Notes: generated by a model not told the origin, from the letters alone. A stretch of 64,000 nucleotides of DNA from Ralstonia sp. 25mfcol4.1 (GCF_900104095.1 NZ_FNJO01000008.1:62001-126000); one strand, 5' to 3'. Counted from the stretch's first letter, positions 34,581 to 44,079 are shown. A program made the numbers and translations.

Positions 34581-36257
34581 TCATTGCGGCAGGTCGGTCA
34601 CGCGCATCGCCGGCGTGATCTGCAGCGGATCGGTCACCAGTTCCAGCACGGCCGGCTTGCCGGCCTGCTGCGCCCGTTCGAAGGCAGCGGCGAAGTCTTC
34701 GGTCCGCTCCACGCGCTCGGCCCAGGCGCCGCAAGCCCTGGCCATTTCCACAAAATCGGGATTGACGATGCGCGTGCCGCTCTGGCGGCCCGGATAGCGG
34801 CGCTCCTGGTGCATCCGGATCGTGCCGTACATGCGGTTGTTCACCACGATCACGATCAGGTTCACGCCGTGGGCGGCGGCCGTGGCGATTTCCTGCGGAT
34901 ACATCAGATAACAGCCATCGCCGGCAAAGCACACCACGGTTTTGTCCGGAAAGCGCAGCTTGGCGGCGATGGCAGCCGGCAGGCCGTAGCCCATCGCGCC
35001 GCACGTCGGGGCCAGTTCGGTACGGGGGCGCTTGTAGGCATAGAAGCGGTGCAGCCAGACCGTGTAGTTCCCGGCGCCGTTGGACAGCATGGCGTCCTCG
35101 GGCAGCACCCGGTTCAGGTGCGCCATGGCGGCGCCCATGTCCACGCCGGTCAGTTCGGCGTGAGGCTTCGGCGGCGTGACAAACGCCTCGTGGTCGGCGC
35201 GCGCGCCGGCGGTCCAGTCCTTCCAGGCCACCGAAGCCGGCGCGGCCAGCGATGCCAGCATCGCGGCGCCCGGCTCGACGCCGGCATGGATCGGCAGCGC
35301 GGCCTGGTAGACGCGGCCCAGTTCGAAGCTGTCGGCATGGATGTGCACGAGCTTCTGCCTGGGCTGCGGGACTTCCAGCAGCGAATAGCTATCGGTAGCA
35401 ATATCGCCAAGCCGCGTGCCGAAGGCCAAGATCAGGTCGGCCGCCTTCACGCGTTCGGCCAGCTTGGGGCTGACGCCCAGGCTCAGGTGGCCCACGTAAA
35501 GCGGGTCGCGGTTGTCGATCACGTCCTGACGGCGGAAGGCGCAGGCCACGGGCAGGTCCCAGGCTTTGACGAACGTGGCGAAGTCGCGCACGGTCTGGTC
35601 GGTCCAGTTAGCGCCGCCGGCGATCACCAGCGGACGCCGGGCCGCGGTGAGCGCGGCTGCCAGCGCCTGGGCATCCTCGGGGCGCGGCGCGGCGGCCACG
35701 GCGCGGTACGGCGCGGCGTCGGCCACTTCCACCTGACCATCGAGCACATCCTCGGGCAGCGCCAGCACCACCGGGCCGGGGCGGCCCGACGTGGCCACCT
35801 GGAACGCGCGCGCCACCATCTCCGGAATGCGCGCGGGATCGTCGATCTCGGCCGCCCACTTGCACATCGACCCGAACACGGCCGCGTAGTCCACCTCCTG
35901 AAATGCCTCGCGCCCCTTTTGCTCGCGGGCGATCTGGCCGACGAACAGGATCATCGGCGTGGAGTCCTGCTGGGCGATATGCACGCCGATGCTGCCATGC
36001 GTGGCGCCGGGGCCGCGCGTCACGAAGCAGATACCGGGACGGCCCGTCAGCTTGCCGTCCGCCTCGGCCATGTTGGCGGCGGCGCCTTCGTGCTTGCAGA
36101 CCACCAGGTCGATGGCCGGTTGGTCGTGCAGCGCGTCCAGCACGTCAAGAAAGCTCTCGCCCGGCACGCAGAAGATCCGTTCGGTGCCGTGGATGCGCAG
36201 TTGGTCTACGAGTACGCGGCCGCCGGTGCGGGCCGTATGGGGAACATTGGAGGTCAT
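34581..36257 (-). CDS. Thiamine-diphosphate enzyme (acetolactate synthase-like)
   Basis: 558 residues with the three-domain layout of the ALS/benzoylformate decarboxylase family. The catalytic Glu lies in V-C-K-H-E-G-A-A-A-N-M-A (about 53-64). Domain III has the ThDP/Mg motif G-D-G-C-Y-L-M-Y-P-Q-E-I and N-N-R-M-Y-G-T-I. The partner strand is a sugar-acid type operon, so a 2-oxoacid decarboxylase or carboligase role is more likely than valine/isoleucine synthesis. No clear ribosome site at the ATG. Exact reaction unknown. Confidence 0.85.
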   Translation of the reverse strand: MTSNVPHTARTGGRVLVDQLRIHGTERIFCVPGESFLDVLDALHDQPAIDLVVCKHEGAAANMAEADGKLTGRPGICFVTRGPGATHGSIGVHIAQQDSTPMILFVGQIAREQKGREAFQEVDYAAVFGSMCKWAAEIDDPARIPEMVARAFQVATSGRPGPVVLALPEDVLDGQVEVADAAPYRAVAAAPRPEDAQALAAALTAARRPLVIAGGANWTDQTVRDFATFVKAWDLPVACAFRRQDVIDNRDPLYVGHLSLGVSPKLAERVKAADLILAFGTRLGDIATDSYSLLEVPQPRQKLVHIHADSFELGRVYQAALPIHAGVEPGAAMLASLAAPASVAWKDWTAGARADHEAFVTPPKPHAELTGVDMGAAMAHLNRVLPEDAMLSNGAGNYTVWLHRFYAYKRPRTELAPTCGAMGYGLPAAIAAKLRFPDKTVVCFAGDGCYLMYPQEIATAAAHGVNLIVIVVNNRMYGTIRMHQERRYPGRQSGTRIVNPDFVEMARACGAWAERVERTEDFAAAFERAQQAGKPAVLELVTDPLQITPAMRVTDLPQ

Positions 36258-36565
36258 GTCGGATGTGGGTCGCGTTATCGGCGTAAAGCGGCGTAGATCG
36301 ACTGGAAGATCGGCGGGAAGATCGGCGTGAGGCTCGCAATGTCTGCAATTGTTCCGTTTGACGCGCGCGGCTGCGCGGCCTATCGTGCATTTCTGTTATG
36401 CGAATTCTGCAAGTCGCGACCGTCCCCTGCCGTGTAGATTTGCGGTCGAGGCGCAGCACAAGACGCCCCGCCCGGCGCACGTTTCCGTTGCGGAAACCGT
36501 CAGGCAGAACGGGAGCCCGCCACGGGACTGCCGCACACGAACGTTCGCGCTACAGGAGACATGAT
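36258..36565. other. Divergent regulatory region of the sugar-acid cluster
   Basis: 308 bp between the divergent ThDP enzyme and TctC genes, without a gene of its own. It holds a 12-bp direct repeat (GGAAGATCGGCG twice, 36304-36327), a CAAT-N7-ATTG inverted repeat (36337-36351) and a good promoter (36358-36386). The LysR regulator coded at 40389 is the likely binder. Confidence 0.5.
36358..36386 (+). promoter_or_regulatory. Promoter of the TctC-led operon
   Basis: TTGACG (36358-36363), 17-bp spacer, TATCGT (36381-36386). It predicts a start near 36393 and a leader of about 170 nt before the ATG at 36566. The CAAT-N7-ATTG repeat lies just upstream of the -35, where a LysR activator would bind. 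Confidence 0.5.
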
Positions 36566-37561
36566 ATGAATTTTCCCCATCGCCTGATGCGGCCGATACT
36601 GGCCGTGCTTTGTACCGGATGCATGGCTGTCGCCACGCAGGCCGGCGCCCAGGGTGCCGATCACTACCCGACCAAGCCCATCACCTACGTGGTGCCGTTT
36701 GCCGCCGGGGGCACCACCGACCTGCTGGGCCGCCTGATCGGCCAGCGGCTGTCGCAGGTGCTGGGGCAATCGGTGGTGGTGGAAAACCGCGCCGGCGCGG
36801 GTGGCAATATCGGCTCCGACTACGTGGCCAAGGCCCCGGCGGACGGGTACACGCTGCTGGGCGGCACGATCAGCTCGCACGCCATCAACGTGAGCCTGTA
36901 CCCGAAGATGCCGTATGACCCCGTCAAGAACTTCCAGCCCATTGCACTGATCGGCACGTTGCCGAACGTGCTGGTGGTCAATGCCAGCAGCCCGTGGAAG
37001 AGCGTGCAGGACGTGATCGCCGCCGCCAGGGCCAAGCCGGGCACGGTCAATTTCGGCTCGTCGGGCAATGGTACGTCGCAGCACCTCGCTGCCGAACTGT
37101 TCGCCAACATGGCCGGGCTTCGCATGACCCACGTGCCTTACAAAGGCAGCAGCCAGGCGGTGCAGGCACTGCTTGGCAACCAGGTGGACCTGGTGTTCGA
37201 GAACAGCGTGGCCGCCATGCCGATGATCCAGTCGGGCAAGTTCCGCGCACTGGCCACCACCGGCGCCAGGCGCGCGGCCGAGCTGCCCGACGTGCCGACC
37301 ATGGCGGAGTCGGGCCTGAACGGCTACGAGATCGTGTCGTGGCAGGCCATCTTCGCGCCGGCCGGCACGCCCAGGCCCATCGTCGACAAGCTGTCGACCG
37401 AGATCGGCAAGATCATCCGCCAGCCCGAAGTGCGTGCCAAGCTGGCGTCGATGGGCGTGGAGCCGTCGGGCGCCGGGCCCACCGAACTGGGCAATTTCCA
37501 GAAGAGCGAAGTCGCAAAATGGGCAAACCTGATCAAGGTCGCCAATATTCACCTGGAGTAA
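36566..37561 (+). CDS. Bug/TctC-family tripartite tricarboxylate receptor
   Basis: 331 residues, ATG at 36566 after GGAG. Signal peptide (cleavage near G-A-Q-G, about 28-31), then the family start Y-P-T-K-P-I-T-Y-V-V-P-F-A-A-G-G-T-T-D and later E-N-R-A-G-A-G-G-N-I-G. Bug proteins capture carboxylates or similar ligands. No tctA/tctB membrane genes are nearby, the common orphan state in this bacterial group. First gene of the operon with dehydrogenase, aldolase and reductase. Confidence 0.92.
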   Translation: MNFPHRLMRPILAVLCTGCMAVATQAGAQGADHYPTKPITYVVPFAAGGTTDLLGRLIGQRLSQVLGQSVVVENRAGAGGNIGSDYVAKAPADGYTLLGGTISSHAINVSLYPKMPYDPVKNFQPIALIGTLPNVLVVNASSPWKSVQDVIAAARAKPGTVNFGSSGNGTSQHLAAELFANMAGLRMTHVPYKGSSQAVQALLGNQVDLVFENSVAAMPMIQSGKFRALATTGARRAAELPDVPTMAESGLNGYEIVSWQAIFAPAGTPRPIVDKLSTEIGKIIRQPEVRAKLASMGVEPSGAGPTELGNFQKSEVAKWANLIKVANIHLE

Positions 37562-37563
37562 GC

Positions 37564-38658
37564 ATGAGTGATCACCGTATCCCGACTGCCGGCCTGCACC
37601 AATGGGTGGTGGACCTCTGGCTGGCGGCGGGCTCCGACGCCCGCGAGGCCAGCCTGACCGCCGATCATCTGGTGGGCGCCAACCTGTCCGGCCACGATTC
37701 GCATGGCGTGGGCATGATTCCCAAGTACGTGATGTCGTGGCAGGCCGACCAGCTCCAGCTGAACCAGCAGGTCAGCGTGGTGCATGAATCGGGCGGCATC
37801 CTGAGCCTGGACGGCAACCGTGGCATGGGACAGGCCGTGACCGAACAGGCCATGGGCCTGGGTATCGAACGCGCGAAGGAACATGGCGTGTGCGTGCTGG
37901 GCCTGCGCCGGTCGCACCATCTGGGCCGGGTAGGACACTGGGCCGAACAGGCCACCGCGGCCGGCATGATCTCGATCCATTTCGTCAATGTGCTATCCAA
38001 GCCGATCGTCGCGCCGCATGGCGGCTACGATCCGCGCTTCGGCACCAATCCGTTCACGATTGGCGTGCCGGTGGCCGGACAGCCGCCGCTGGTGCTGGAC
38101 TTCGCCACCAGCGCCATCGCGCTGGGCAAGGTGCGCGTGGCCAACAACAAGGGCGTGCCGGTACCGCCGGGCTGCCTGATGGACCCGCAGGGACACCCCA
38201 CCGACGACCCCGCCGTGATGTTCCCGCACCCCGGCACGCCGCAGGGCGCGCTGCGCACGTTCGGCGAGCACAAAGGCTACGTGCTGGCCGTGATGTGCGA
38301 ACTGCTGGGCGCGGCCGTGACCGGCGGGCATACGATCCGCCCCGAAACGCTCACGCACGAGCACGCGGTGTGGAACAACATGCTGGCGATCATCTTCGAT
38401 CCGGCACGGCTGGGCAGCACCACCACGTTCGGCCACGAGGTGGAGTCGTTTGTCGAATGGATGAAGGCGTCGCGCCTGCAACCCGGCAACGACGCCATCC
38501 GCCTGCCGGGCGACCCCGAACGCGCCTGGCGCCGCGCCCGGGCCGAATACATCCCCGTGGACAGCAGCACGCTGGCCCAGCTTGACGATGCCGCCGCCCG
38601 CGTGCTGCAGGCCCGTGGCAAATCGCCGGGCCCGCTTTCCGCGCTGGCCGCCGACTGA
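37564..38658 (+). CDS. Ldh2/malate-type NAD(P)-dependent dehydrogenase
   Basis: 364 residues, starting 2 bp after the receptor stop. It has N-L-S-G-H-D-S-H-G-V-G (about 40-50), R-R-S-H-H-L-G-R-V-G-H-W and P-H-G-G-Y-D-P-R-F-G-T-N-P-F, all marks of the YlbC/ComC/YbdR-like Ldh2 family, which does not use a Rossmann fold. It oxidises or reduces a 2-hydroxyacid such as malate, ureidoglycolate or a sugar acid; substrate open. Confidence 0.9.
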   Translation: MSDHRIPTAGLHQWVVDLWLAAGSDAREASLTADHLVGANLSGHDSHGVGMIPKYVMSWQADQLQLNQQVSVVHESGGILSLDGNRGMGQAVTEQAMGLGIERAKEHGVCVLGLRRSHHLGRVGHWAEQATAAGMISIHFVNVLSKPIVAPHGGYDPRFGTNPFTIGVPVAGQPPLVLDFATSAIALGKVRVANNKGVPVPPGCLMDPQGHPTDDPAVMFPHPGTPQGALRTFGEHKGYVLAVMCELLGAAVTGGHTIRPETLTHEHAVWNNMLAIIFDPARLGSTTTFGHEVESFVEWMKASRLQPGNDAIRLPGDPERAWRRARAEYIPVDSSTLAQLDDAAARVLQARGKSPGPLSALAAD

Positions 38659-38673
38659 CCCAGGAAATTGACG

Positions 38674-39465
38674 ATGTCCAACACCCCTCACCTTCCCCAG
38701 ATCCACCCGCTGCCCAACAAGTTCCGTGCCGACGTGCTGGCGCGCAAGCGCCTGATCGGCCTGTGGAGTTCGCTGGGTCAGCCCGTGACCAGCGAGATCG
38801 TCGGCCTGGCCGGCTTTGACTGGCTGCTGCTCGATGGCGAGCATTCGCCCAACGACGTGCTGACTTTCGCGCCCCAGTTGATGGCGCTCAAGGACAGCGT
38901 CAGCGCCCCCGTGGTGCGTCCGCCGTGGAACGACCCGGTGATGCTCAAGCGCCTGCTCGACATCGGCTTCTACAACTTCCTGATTCCGTTCGTGGAATCG
39001 GCCGAGGAAGCCCGCCGCGCGGTGCGCGCCACGCGGTATCCGCCCGATGGCATTCGCGGCGTGTCCGGTGCCCAACGGCAGAACCGCTATGGCACGCTGC
39101 CGGACTTCTTCAAGACCATCAACGACAACATCTGCGTGCTGGTGCAGATCGAAAGCCGCAAGGGCGTGGAAGCGGCCGCCGAGATCTGTGCGGAACCCGG
39201 TGTGGACGGCATTTTCATCGGCCCGAACGACCTGGCCGCGGCCTACGGGCATCTGGGCAATCCGAACCACCCCGATGTGCAGGCGGCGGTGAAACAGATC
39301 TACGATGCCGCCAACCACGCCGGCAAGGCCATCGGCACGCTGACCCCGGTCGAAGCCGATGCCCGGCGCTACCTCGATATGGGCGCGCACTTCGTGGCGG
39401 TCGGCATCGACCACGTATTGCTGCGCGATGCGGCCCGTGCGCTGCGCGACCGCTTTGCGTCCTGA
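38674..39465 (+). CDS. HpcH/HpaI-family aldolase
   Basis: 263 residues. The ATG at 38674 is preferred to the in-frame TTG six bases upstream because AGGAA is better placed. Class II metal-dependent aldolase signatures: [21 protein letters not shown] (metal Glu) and F-I-G-P-N-D-L-A-A. Such enzymes split 2-keto-3-deoxy sugar acids into pyruvate (or tartronate semialdehyde) and an aldehyde. The reductase gene next door suggests tartronate semialdehyde may be a product. Confidence 0.92.
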   Translation: MSNTPHLPQIHPLPNKFRADVLARKRLIGLWSSLGQPVTSEIVGLAGFDWLLLDGEHSPNDVLTFAPQLMALKDSVSAPVVRPPWNDPVMLKRLLDIGFYNFLIPFVESAEEARRAVRATRYPPDGIRGVSGAQRQNRYGTLPDFFKTINDNICVLVQIESRKGVEAAAEICAEPGVDGIFIGPNDLAAAYGHLGNPNHPDVQAAVKQIYDAANHAGKAIGTLTPVEADARRYLDMGAHFVAVGIDHVLLRDAARALRDRFAS

Positions 39466-39489
39466 AGCCATTTTCAACAGGAAGGAATC

Positions 39490-40389
39490 ATGAGCAAGCT
39501 CGGATTTATCGGATTGGGCGTCATGGGCAAGCCCATGGCGGAACACCTGCAGGCCGGCGGCCATACCGTCTACGCGCACACGCGCAGCGGCGTGCCGCAG
39601 GAACTGCTGGACCGCGGCATGCAGCAGTGCGCCAGCGCCACGGAGGTGGCCAGACAGGCCGACATCATCTTCCTGATGCTGCCCGATACGCCCGATGTGG
39701 CGCGCGTGCTGTTTGGTGACAACGGCGTGGCCGCCGGGCTGACCCAGGGCAAGATCGTGGTGGACATGAGCTCGATCTCGCCGATCGACACGCGCGAGTT
39801 CGCCGCGAAAATCGAACAGCTCGGGTGCGACTATGTGGATGCGCCCGTGTCGGGCGGCGAAGTTGGCGCCAAGGCCGCCACGCTGTCGATCATGGCCGGC
39901 GGCAAGCAGGATGTCTTCGACAAGGTGCTGCCGCTGCTGCAATTGATGGGCAAGAACATCACGCTGGTGGGCAATGTCGGTGACGGCCAGGTAGCCAAGG
40001 TGGCCAACCAGGTGATCGTGGCGCTGACCATCGAGGCCGTCAGCGAGGCGCTGGTGCTGGCTGCCAAGGCCGGGGCCGATCCCGCGCGCGTGCGCCAGGC
40101 ACTGATGGGCGGCTTTGCCAGCTCGAAGATTCTTGAAGTTCACGGCGAACGAATGATCAAGCGCACGTTCAATCCGGGTTTCCGCATCGAACTGCATCAG
40201 AAAGATCTGAACCTGGCGCTGTCCACGGCGAAGCAGCTGGGCCTGGGCATGCCAAACACGGCATCGACACAGCAGTTGTTCAATGTGTGCGTGGCCCAGG
40301 GCGGCGCGGGCTGGGATCACTCGGGGCTGGTCAAGGCCATCGAGCACCTGTCGTCGTTCGCCATCGGCGACACGCCCGGATCGGCCTGA
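39490..40389 (+). CDS. 2-hydroxy-3-oxopropionate reductase-like (GarR/GlxR, beta-hydroxyacid dehydrogenase)
   Basis: 299 residues. N-terminal L-G-F-I-G-L-G-V-M-G-K-P-M nucleotide motif, D-A-P-V-S-G-G-E-V-G-A substrate loop (about 118-128) and the catalytic Lys in G-D-G-Q-V-A-K-V-A-N-Q (about 170). The family reduces tartronate semialdehyde to glycerate or works on 3-hydroxyisobutyrate; the adjacent HpaI-type aldolase favours the first. AGGAAGGAA precedes the start. The stop shares a base with the LysR start (TGATG). Confidence 0.92.
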   Translation: MSKLGFIGLGVMGKPMAEHLQAGGHTVYAHTRSGVPQELLDRGMQQCASATEVARQADIIFLMLPDTPDVARVLFGDNGVAAGLTQGKIVVDMSSISPIDTREFAAKIEQLGCDYVDAPVSGGEVGAKAATLSIMAGGKQDVFDKVLPLLQLMGKNITLVGNVGDGQVAKVANQVIVALTIEAVSEALVLAAKAGADPARVRQALMGGFASSKILEVHGERMIKRTFNPGFRIELHQKDLNLALSTAKQLGLGMPNTASTQQLFNVCVAQGGAGWDHSGLVKAIEHLSSFAIGDTPGSA

Positions 40390-41336
40390 TGACAGCCATG
40401 TCGGCGGCGCTGAATTCCGACGATCTGGCGTGCTTTGTCTGCGTGGCCAACACGCAGAGCATTTCGCGCGCCGCGCTGGAACTGGGCGCCGACCAGTCTA
40501 CGGTCAGCCGCCAGATCGCGCGGCTGGAAGCTGCGCTCGACACCCGGCTGTTTCACCGCAGCGGCCGGGGCGTGGTGCTGACCGAGGCCGGTACCACGCT
40601 GCTGGGTTACGCGCGACAGGTGGCCGCCACGCTGACCGAGGCGCGCGCGGCGGTGCGGGCGTCTACCGCGCAAGGCCCGGCGCAACTGGTCATCGCGGCA
40701 CAGCCAACCATCGCCAATACCGCGTTCGCGGCCATCGGCACGGCGCTCAAGGCACGCTTTCCGGCGACGAAGATCCGCTTTGTGGAAGGGCTGGCCAACC
40801 CGGTGCTGGCCTGGCTGGCAGCCGGCGAAATCGATGTGGCCCTGCTCTACCTGCCCGAGCAGCAGGGTGCGCTCAAGGTGGACGTACTGCTGGAAGAAGA
40901 CCTGACGCTGGTCACGCCCTCGTCATGGAGCCACCTGGGCCCGGCGTTCCAGGCGCGACGCCTGGGCGAGGTACCGCTGATCCTGCCCAGCACGTCGCAC
41001 GGCCTGCGCGTGCTGGCCGAATCGCTGGCGGCGCGCGTCGGCACCTCGCTGAACATGGCGATGGAGTGCGATGCCTCGAACACGGTGGCAATGCGGCTGG
41101 TGGAAGACGGCTGCGGCGCGACGCTGCTGCCGTTCGCGGCCGTGGCGGATCGCGTGGCCCAGGGCCGGCTGCATTCGGCGCGACTGATCGACCCGGTGGT
41201 GACGCGTCAGGTGGCGATGACCACGCCGCGCAATCGGCCGGTGGTGCCGGAGCTGTGGGACATCATGCAGACGGTGCGGCAGTCGGTGCGCAATATCGTG
41301 ATGTCGGGCGCGTGGCCGGGGGCGCGGCTGGTTTGA
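40389..41336 (+). CDS. LysR-type transcriptional regulator
   Basis: 315 residues. Helix-turn-helix Q-S-I-S-R-A-A-L-E-L-G-A-D-Q-S-T-V-S-R-Q (about 23-42) and an effector domain of the LysR type. It is coupled to the reductase gene by a TGATG overlap; the ATG at 40398 is an alternative start. It closes the sugar-acid operon and probably regulates it from the 36258-36565 region. Confidence 0.9.
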   Translation: MTAMSAALNSDDLACFVCVANTQSISRAALELGADQSTVSRQIARLEAALDTRLFHRSGRGVVLTEAGTTLLGYARQVAATLTEARAAVRASTAQGPAQLVIAAQPTIANTAFAAIGTALKARFPATKIRFVEGLANPVLAWLAAGEIDVALLYLPEQQGALKVDVLLEEDLTLVTPSSWSHLGPAFQARRLGEVPLILPSTSHGLRVLAESLAARVGTSLNMAMECDASNTVAMRLVEDGCGATLLPFAAVADRVAQGRLHSARLIDPVVTRQVAMTTPRNRPVVPELWDIMQTVRQSVRNIVMSGAWPGARLV

Positions 41337-41357
41337 TCGCTGATGCCCGATGGCTTT

Positions 41358-41423
41358 GCTCCCCTCTCCCGCTCCTGCATGGAAGAGGGGAGCGCATAAC
41401 AACGCATGGTGGCGTTGTTATGC
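41358..41423. terminator. Two stem-loops between convergent genes
   Basis: GCTCCCCTCT (41358-41367) with AGAGGGGAGC (41384-41393), then GCATAACAACGC (41394-41405), loop ATGGTG, GCGTTGTTATGC (41412-41423). The second stem is a perfect 12 bp. They separate the LysR stop (41336) and the small exported protein's stop (41437), so they probably end transcription from both sides although no long T run follows. Confidence 0.5.
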
Positions 41424-41436
41424 CCAGATAGCCGAA

Positions 41437-41784
41437 TTACTGCTTCGTCGTACCGCTCTGCAGTTCAGCCTTGGCCGTCTCGTCGGCAGCCTTCTTGGCG
41501 TCCTTGCGCTCGGACTTGGCCGCGTTCACATCCTGCTTGTACTCGCCCTTGGCCGCCTTCTTCTCGGCCTTGTACTGGTCATTGGCGGCCTTGCGGGCCT
41601 CCCGGCGTTCCACGAGCGGGTCCTTCGGTGGCTGGACCTGGGTCGTGACCGGCGGGGCGGCAGTCGTGATGTCGGCCGGGGCGGCCGGCGCCTGCGTGGT
41701 CTGTGCGAAGGCGGTGACAGAGATCATGCCGGCTGCCAGGGCGCCAATCAGGGACGTGGTGCGAATGGTTCGTTGCTTGGACAT
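41437..41784 (-). CDS. Small exported Lys/Ala-rich protein
   Basis: 115 residues. Signal peptide with A-F-A-Q cleavage (about 25-28), a Pro/Thr-rich linker, then a highly charged helix of alternating Lys, Ala and Glu (about 58-108) that is likely a coiled coil or extended helix in the periplasm. GAGAGG precedes the start. Not assigned to a family; similar short exported proteins are common in this group and often stress-related, which is only inference. Confidence 0.75.
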   Translation of the reverse strand: MSKQRTIRTTSLIGALAAGMISVTAFAQTTQAPAAPADITTAAPPVTTQVQPPKDPLVERREARKAANDQYKAEKKAAKGEYKQDVNAAKSERKDAKKAADETAKAELQSGTTKQ

Positions 41785-42040
41785 ATGAGACCTCTCAGTG
41801 GTTGTTATCGAAAACGGAAAACAACGGGTGCGTTGTTTCCCACCGCGTGCCCAGTTTAGAAGTCACATGGTGCCCGGTGTGCCGCATTCACACATCTCCT
41901 TACAAAACCTCGCGCGCACTGACAGACAACGCCCGACAACACCACAGTTTGTGTCAAATTTTGCGATTTCTGGCGCTTGAATGACGCGGGCACGTCGCCC
42001 ACACTGAACCGCATCGACCATCGATTCCAAGGGAGTTGCC

Positions 42041-42526
42041 ATGCATCTCGACGGTTCGTGCCAGTGCGGCGCGGTGCAGTTCAGCCTTGAGTCCGATTCG
42101 CCCTACCCCTACCTGCACTGCCATTGCTCGATCTGCCGCAAGACCGGTGGCAGCGGTGGCTATGGCATCAATCTGGGCGGCGATGCCCATACGCTGCGCG
42201 TGTCCGGCCAGCAGCACGTGGCCCATTTCCACGCCGTGATCCGCGAGCCCGGCAAGCGGCCGGTGCGTTCCAAGGGATACCGCCACTTCTGCAGGCTGTG
42301 CGGCAGCCCGCTGTGGATGTGGGACCCGCGCTGGCCAGACCTGGTCCACCCGTATGCCGGCGCCATCGACACGCCGCTGCCGAAGCCGCCCGATGTCGTC
42401 GAGGCCGGCCTCGATTACGTCGCGCCGTGGGTAGACGTGCCGCGCGGCAGGGGCCATCGCCACGTGGGCACCTGGCCACACGAATCGTTGCGCGAATGGC
42501 ATGTGCGGCATGATCTGCTGAAGTAG
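42041..42526 (+). CDS. GFA/CENP-V family zinc protein
   Basis: 161 residues. Zinc-binding Cys sets: G-S-C-Q-C-G-A-V (about 6-13), C-H-C-S-I-C-R-K-T-G (about 27-36) and F-C-R-L-C-G-S (about 83-89). This is the glutathione-dependent formaldehyde-activating fold. Such proteins bind glutathione adducts, but the activity is often unproven. Start supported by AAGGGAG upstream. No partner gene on the strand except the lipoprotein after it. Confidence 0.9.
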   Translation: MHLDGSCQCGAVQFSLESDSPYPYLHCHCSICRKTGGSGGYGINLGGDAHTLRVSGQQHVAHFHAVIREPGKRPVRSKGYRHFCRLCGSPLWMWDPRWPDLVHPYAGAIDTPLPKPPDVVEAGLDYVAPWVDVPRGRGHRHVGTWPHESLREWHVRHDLLK

Positions 42527-42676
42527 TCCGCAGACCAGCGCAGAGGCCGGGCGGCCCTGCCCTGAGCGCGCGCCAGCGGGTCGGACGGCTCCTGACAGGG
42601 TCTTGCACCGGCGCTGACATACATCGCGCAAGTGCGCTCCTATGCTCGAATGAGACAAGGCATCTGGGAGCCCGCC

Positions 42677-44014
42677 ATGCGCGACTATCGCCAATATCTG
42701 ATTTATCCGATGGCATCGCTGTTTGCGATCGTGGCGGTCACGCTGCTGGTCGGCTGCGGCGAATCGGCCAGGTTACCCGATACGGCGGGCATCGGTCCGA
42801 ACCCGCAACTGCCGGCGCCGCACAAGACGGTGCTTCCGACCATCCATATCGCCCCGGCCGAAGGCTGGAAAGACGGGAAAATGCCCGTACCGGCCGACGG
42901 CATGCGGGTGGCCGCCTATGCCGGCAAGCTGGACCATCCGCGCTGGCTGTACGTGCTGCCGAACGGCGATGTGCTGGTAGCCGAAACCAACGCGCCGCCC
43001 AAGCCTGACGACCACAAGGGCATCCGGGGCTGGATCATGAAGAAGACGCAGGAGCGCGCCGGTGCCGGCACACCCAGCGCCAACCGCATCACGCTGCTGC
43101 GCGACACCAATGGCGACGGCGTGGCCGACCAGAGATCGGTATTTCTTCAAAACCTGCACTCGCCGTTCGGCATGGTGCTCGTGGGCAACGATTTCTACGT
43201 CGCCGATACCGATGCCGTGCTGCGCTTCCCGTACACGCCGGGCCAGACCAGCATCACGGCGCCGGGCCAGAAACTGGTGGACCTGCCTGCTGGCTCGATC
43301 AACCACCACTGGACCAAGAACATCATCGCCAGCCCCGATGGCAGCAAGCTGTATGTCACGGTGGGATCGAACAGCAACGCGGGCGAGAACGGCATCGACA
43401 AGGAAGCGGGCCGCGCCGCCATCTGGGAAGTCGATCGACAGACCGGCCAGCATCGTATTTTCGCCAGCGGCTTGCGCAATCCCAATGGCATGGTCTGGGA
43501 GCCCACCACCAAGGCGCTCTGGACGTCCGTCAATGAGCGCGACGAAATCGGTAGCGACCTGGTACCCGACTACATTACCTCCGTGCGCGACGGCGGCTTC
43601 TACGGATGGCCGTACAGCTATTACGGCCAGCACGTGGACGACCGCGTGAAGCCGCCCGCCCCCGACATGGTGGCCAAGGCCATCGTGCCCGACTACGCGG
43701 TGGGCGCCCACACGGCGTCGCTGGGCATGACCGGCGCCGCAGGCAACAGCCTGCTGCCGCAGTTCCGCGACGGCATGTTCGTGAGCCAGCACGGCTCATG
43801 GAACCGCAAGCCGCGTTCGGGCTACAAGGTCATCTTCGTGCCGTTCGACCAGGGCAAGCCGCGTGGCGCCCCAATCGACGTGCTGACCGGCTTCCTGGAT
43901 CAGGACGGCAAGGCGCAGGGGCGCCCGGTAGGCGTCGTGATCGACAAGACCGGCGGGCTGCTGGTGGCCGACGACGTGGGCAATGTGGTCTGGCGGGTGA
44001 GCGCAGCGAAGTGA
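42677..44014 (+). CDS. Sorbosone/glucose dehydrogenase-like beta-propeller lipoprotein
   Basis: 445 residues from the ATG at 42677 (GGGAG upstream). The N terminus has a lipobox L-L-V-G-C with Cys near 27. The rest is a PQQ-type soluble sugar dehydrogenase propeller: [18 protein letters not shown], then [12 protein letters not shown] and Q-H-G-S-W-N-R-K-P. It probably oxidises a sugar or aldehyde in the periplasm and passes electrons on; cofactor and substrate need proof. Confidence 0.88.
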   Translation: MRDYRQYLIYPMASLFAIVAVTLLVGCGESARLPDTAGIGPNPQLPAPHKTVLPTIHIAPAEGWKDGKMPVPADGMRVAAYAGKLDHPRWLYVLPNGDVLVAETNAPPKPDDHKGIRGWIMKKTQERAGAGTPSANRITLLRDTNGDGVADQRSVFLQNLHSPFGMVLVGNDFYVADTDAVLRFPYTPGQTSITAPGQKLVDLPAGSINHHWTKNIIASPDGSKLYVTVGSNSNAGENGIDKEAGRAAIWEVDRQTGQHRIFASGLRNPNGMVWEPTTKALWTSVNERDEIGSDLVPDYITSVRDGGFYGWPYSYYGQHVDDRVKPPAPDMVAKAIVPDYAVGAHTASLGMTGAAGNSLLPQFRDGMFVSQHGSWNRKPRSGYKVIFVPFDQGKPRGAPIDVLTGFLDQDGKAQGRPVGVVIDKTGGLLVADDVGNVVWRVSAAK

Positions 44015-44079
44015 TAGCGCGAAGCAATAGCGCGAAGTAATGGCGCGCGAAGTGATAGCGCGAAGCAATAGCGCGAAGT
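44006..44079. repeat. Short tandem repeat at the end of the dehydrogenase gene
   Basis: A 33-bp block at 44006-44038 recurs exactly at 44047-44079. Each block is made of 13-bp units of the form ATAGCGCGAAG with small changes (GTGATAGCGCGAAGCA, ATAGCGCGAAGT). The first copy covers the stop codon (44012-44014). Probably made by replication slippage. Confidence 0.75.

Noticed and set aside
37993..40347. 784-codon antisense frame across the dehydrogenase, aldolase and reductase genes
   Set aside because: Covers three well-recognised genes and is rich in His, Arg and Gln, a typical third-position GC shadow.
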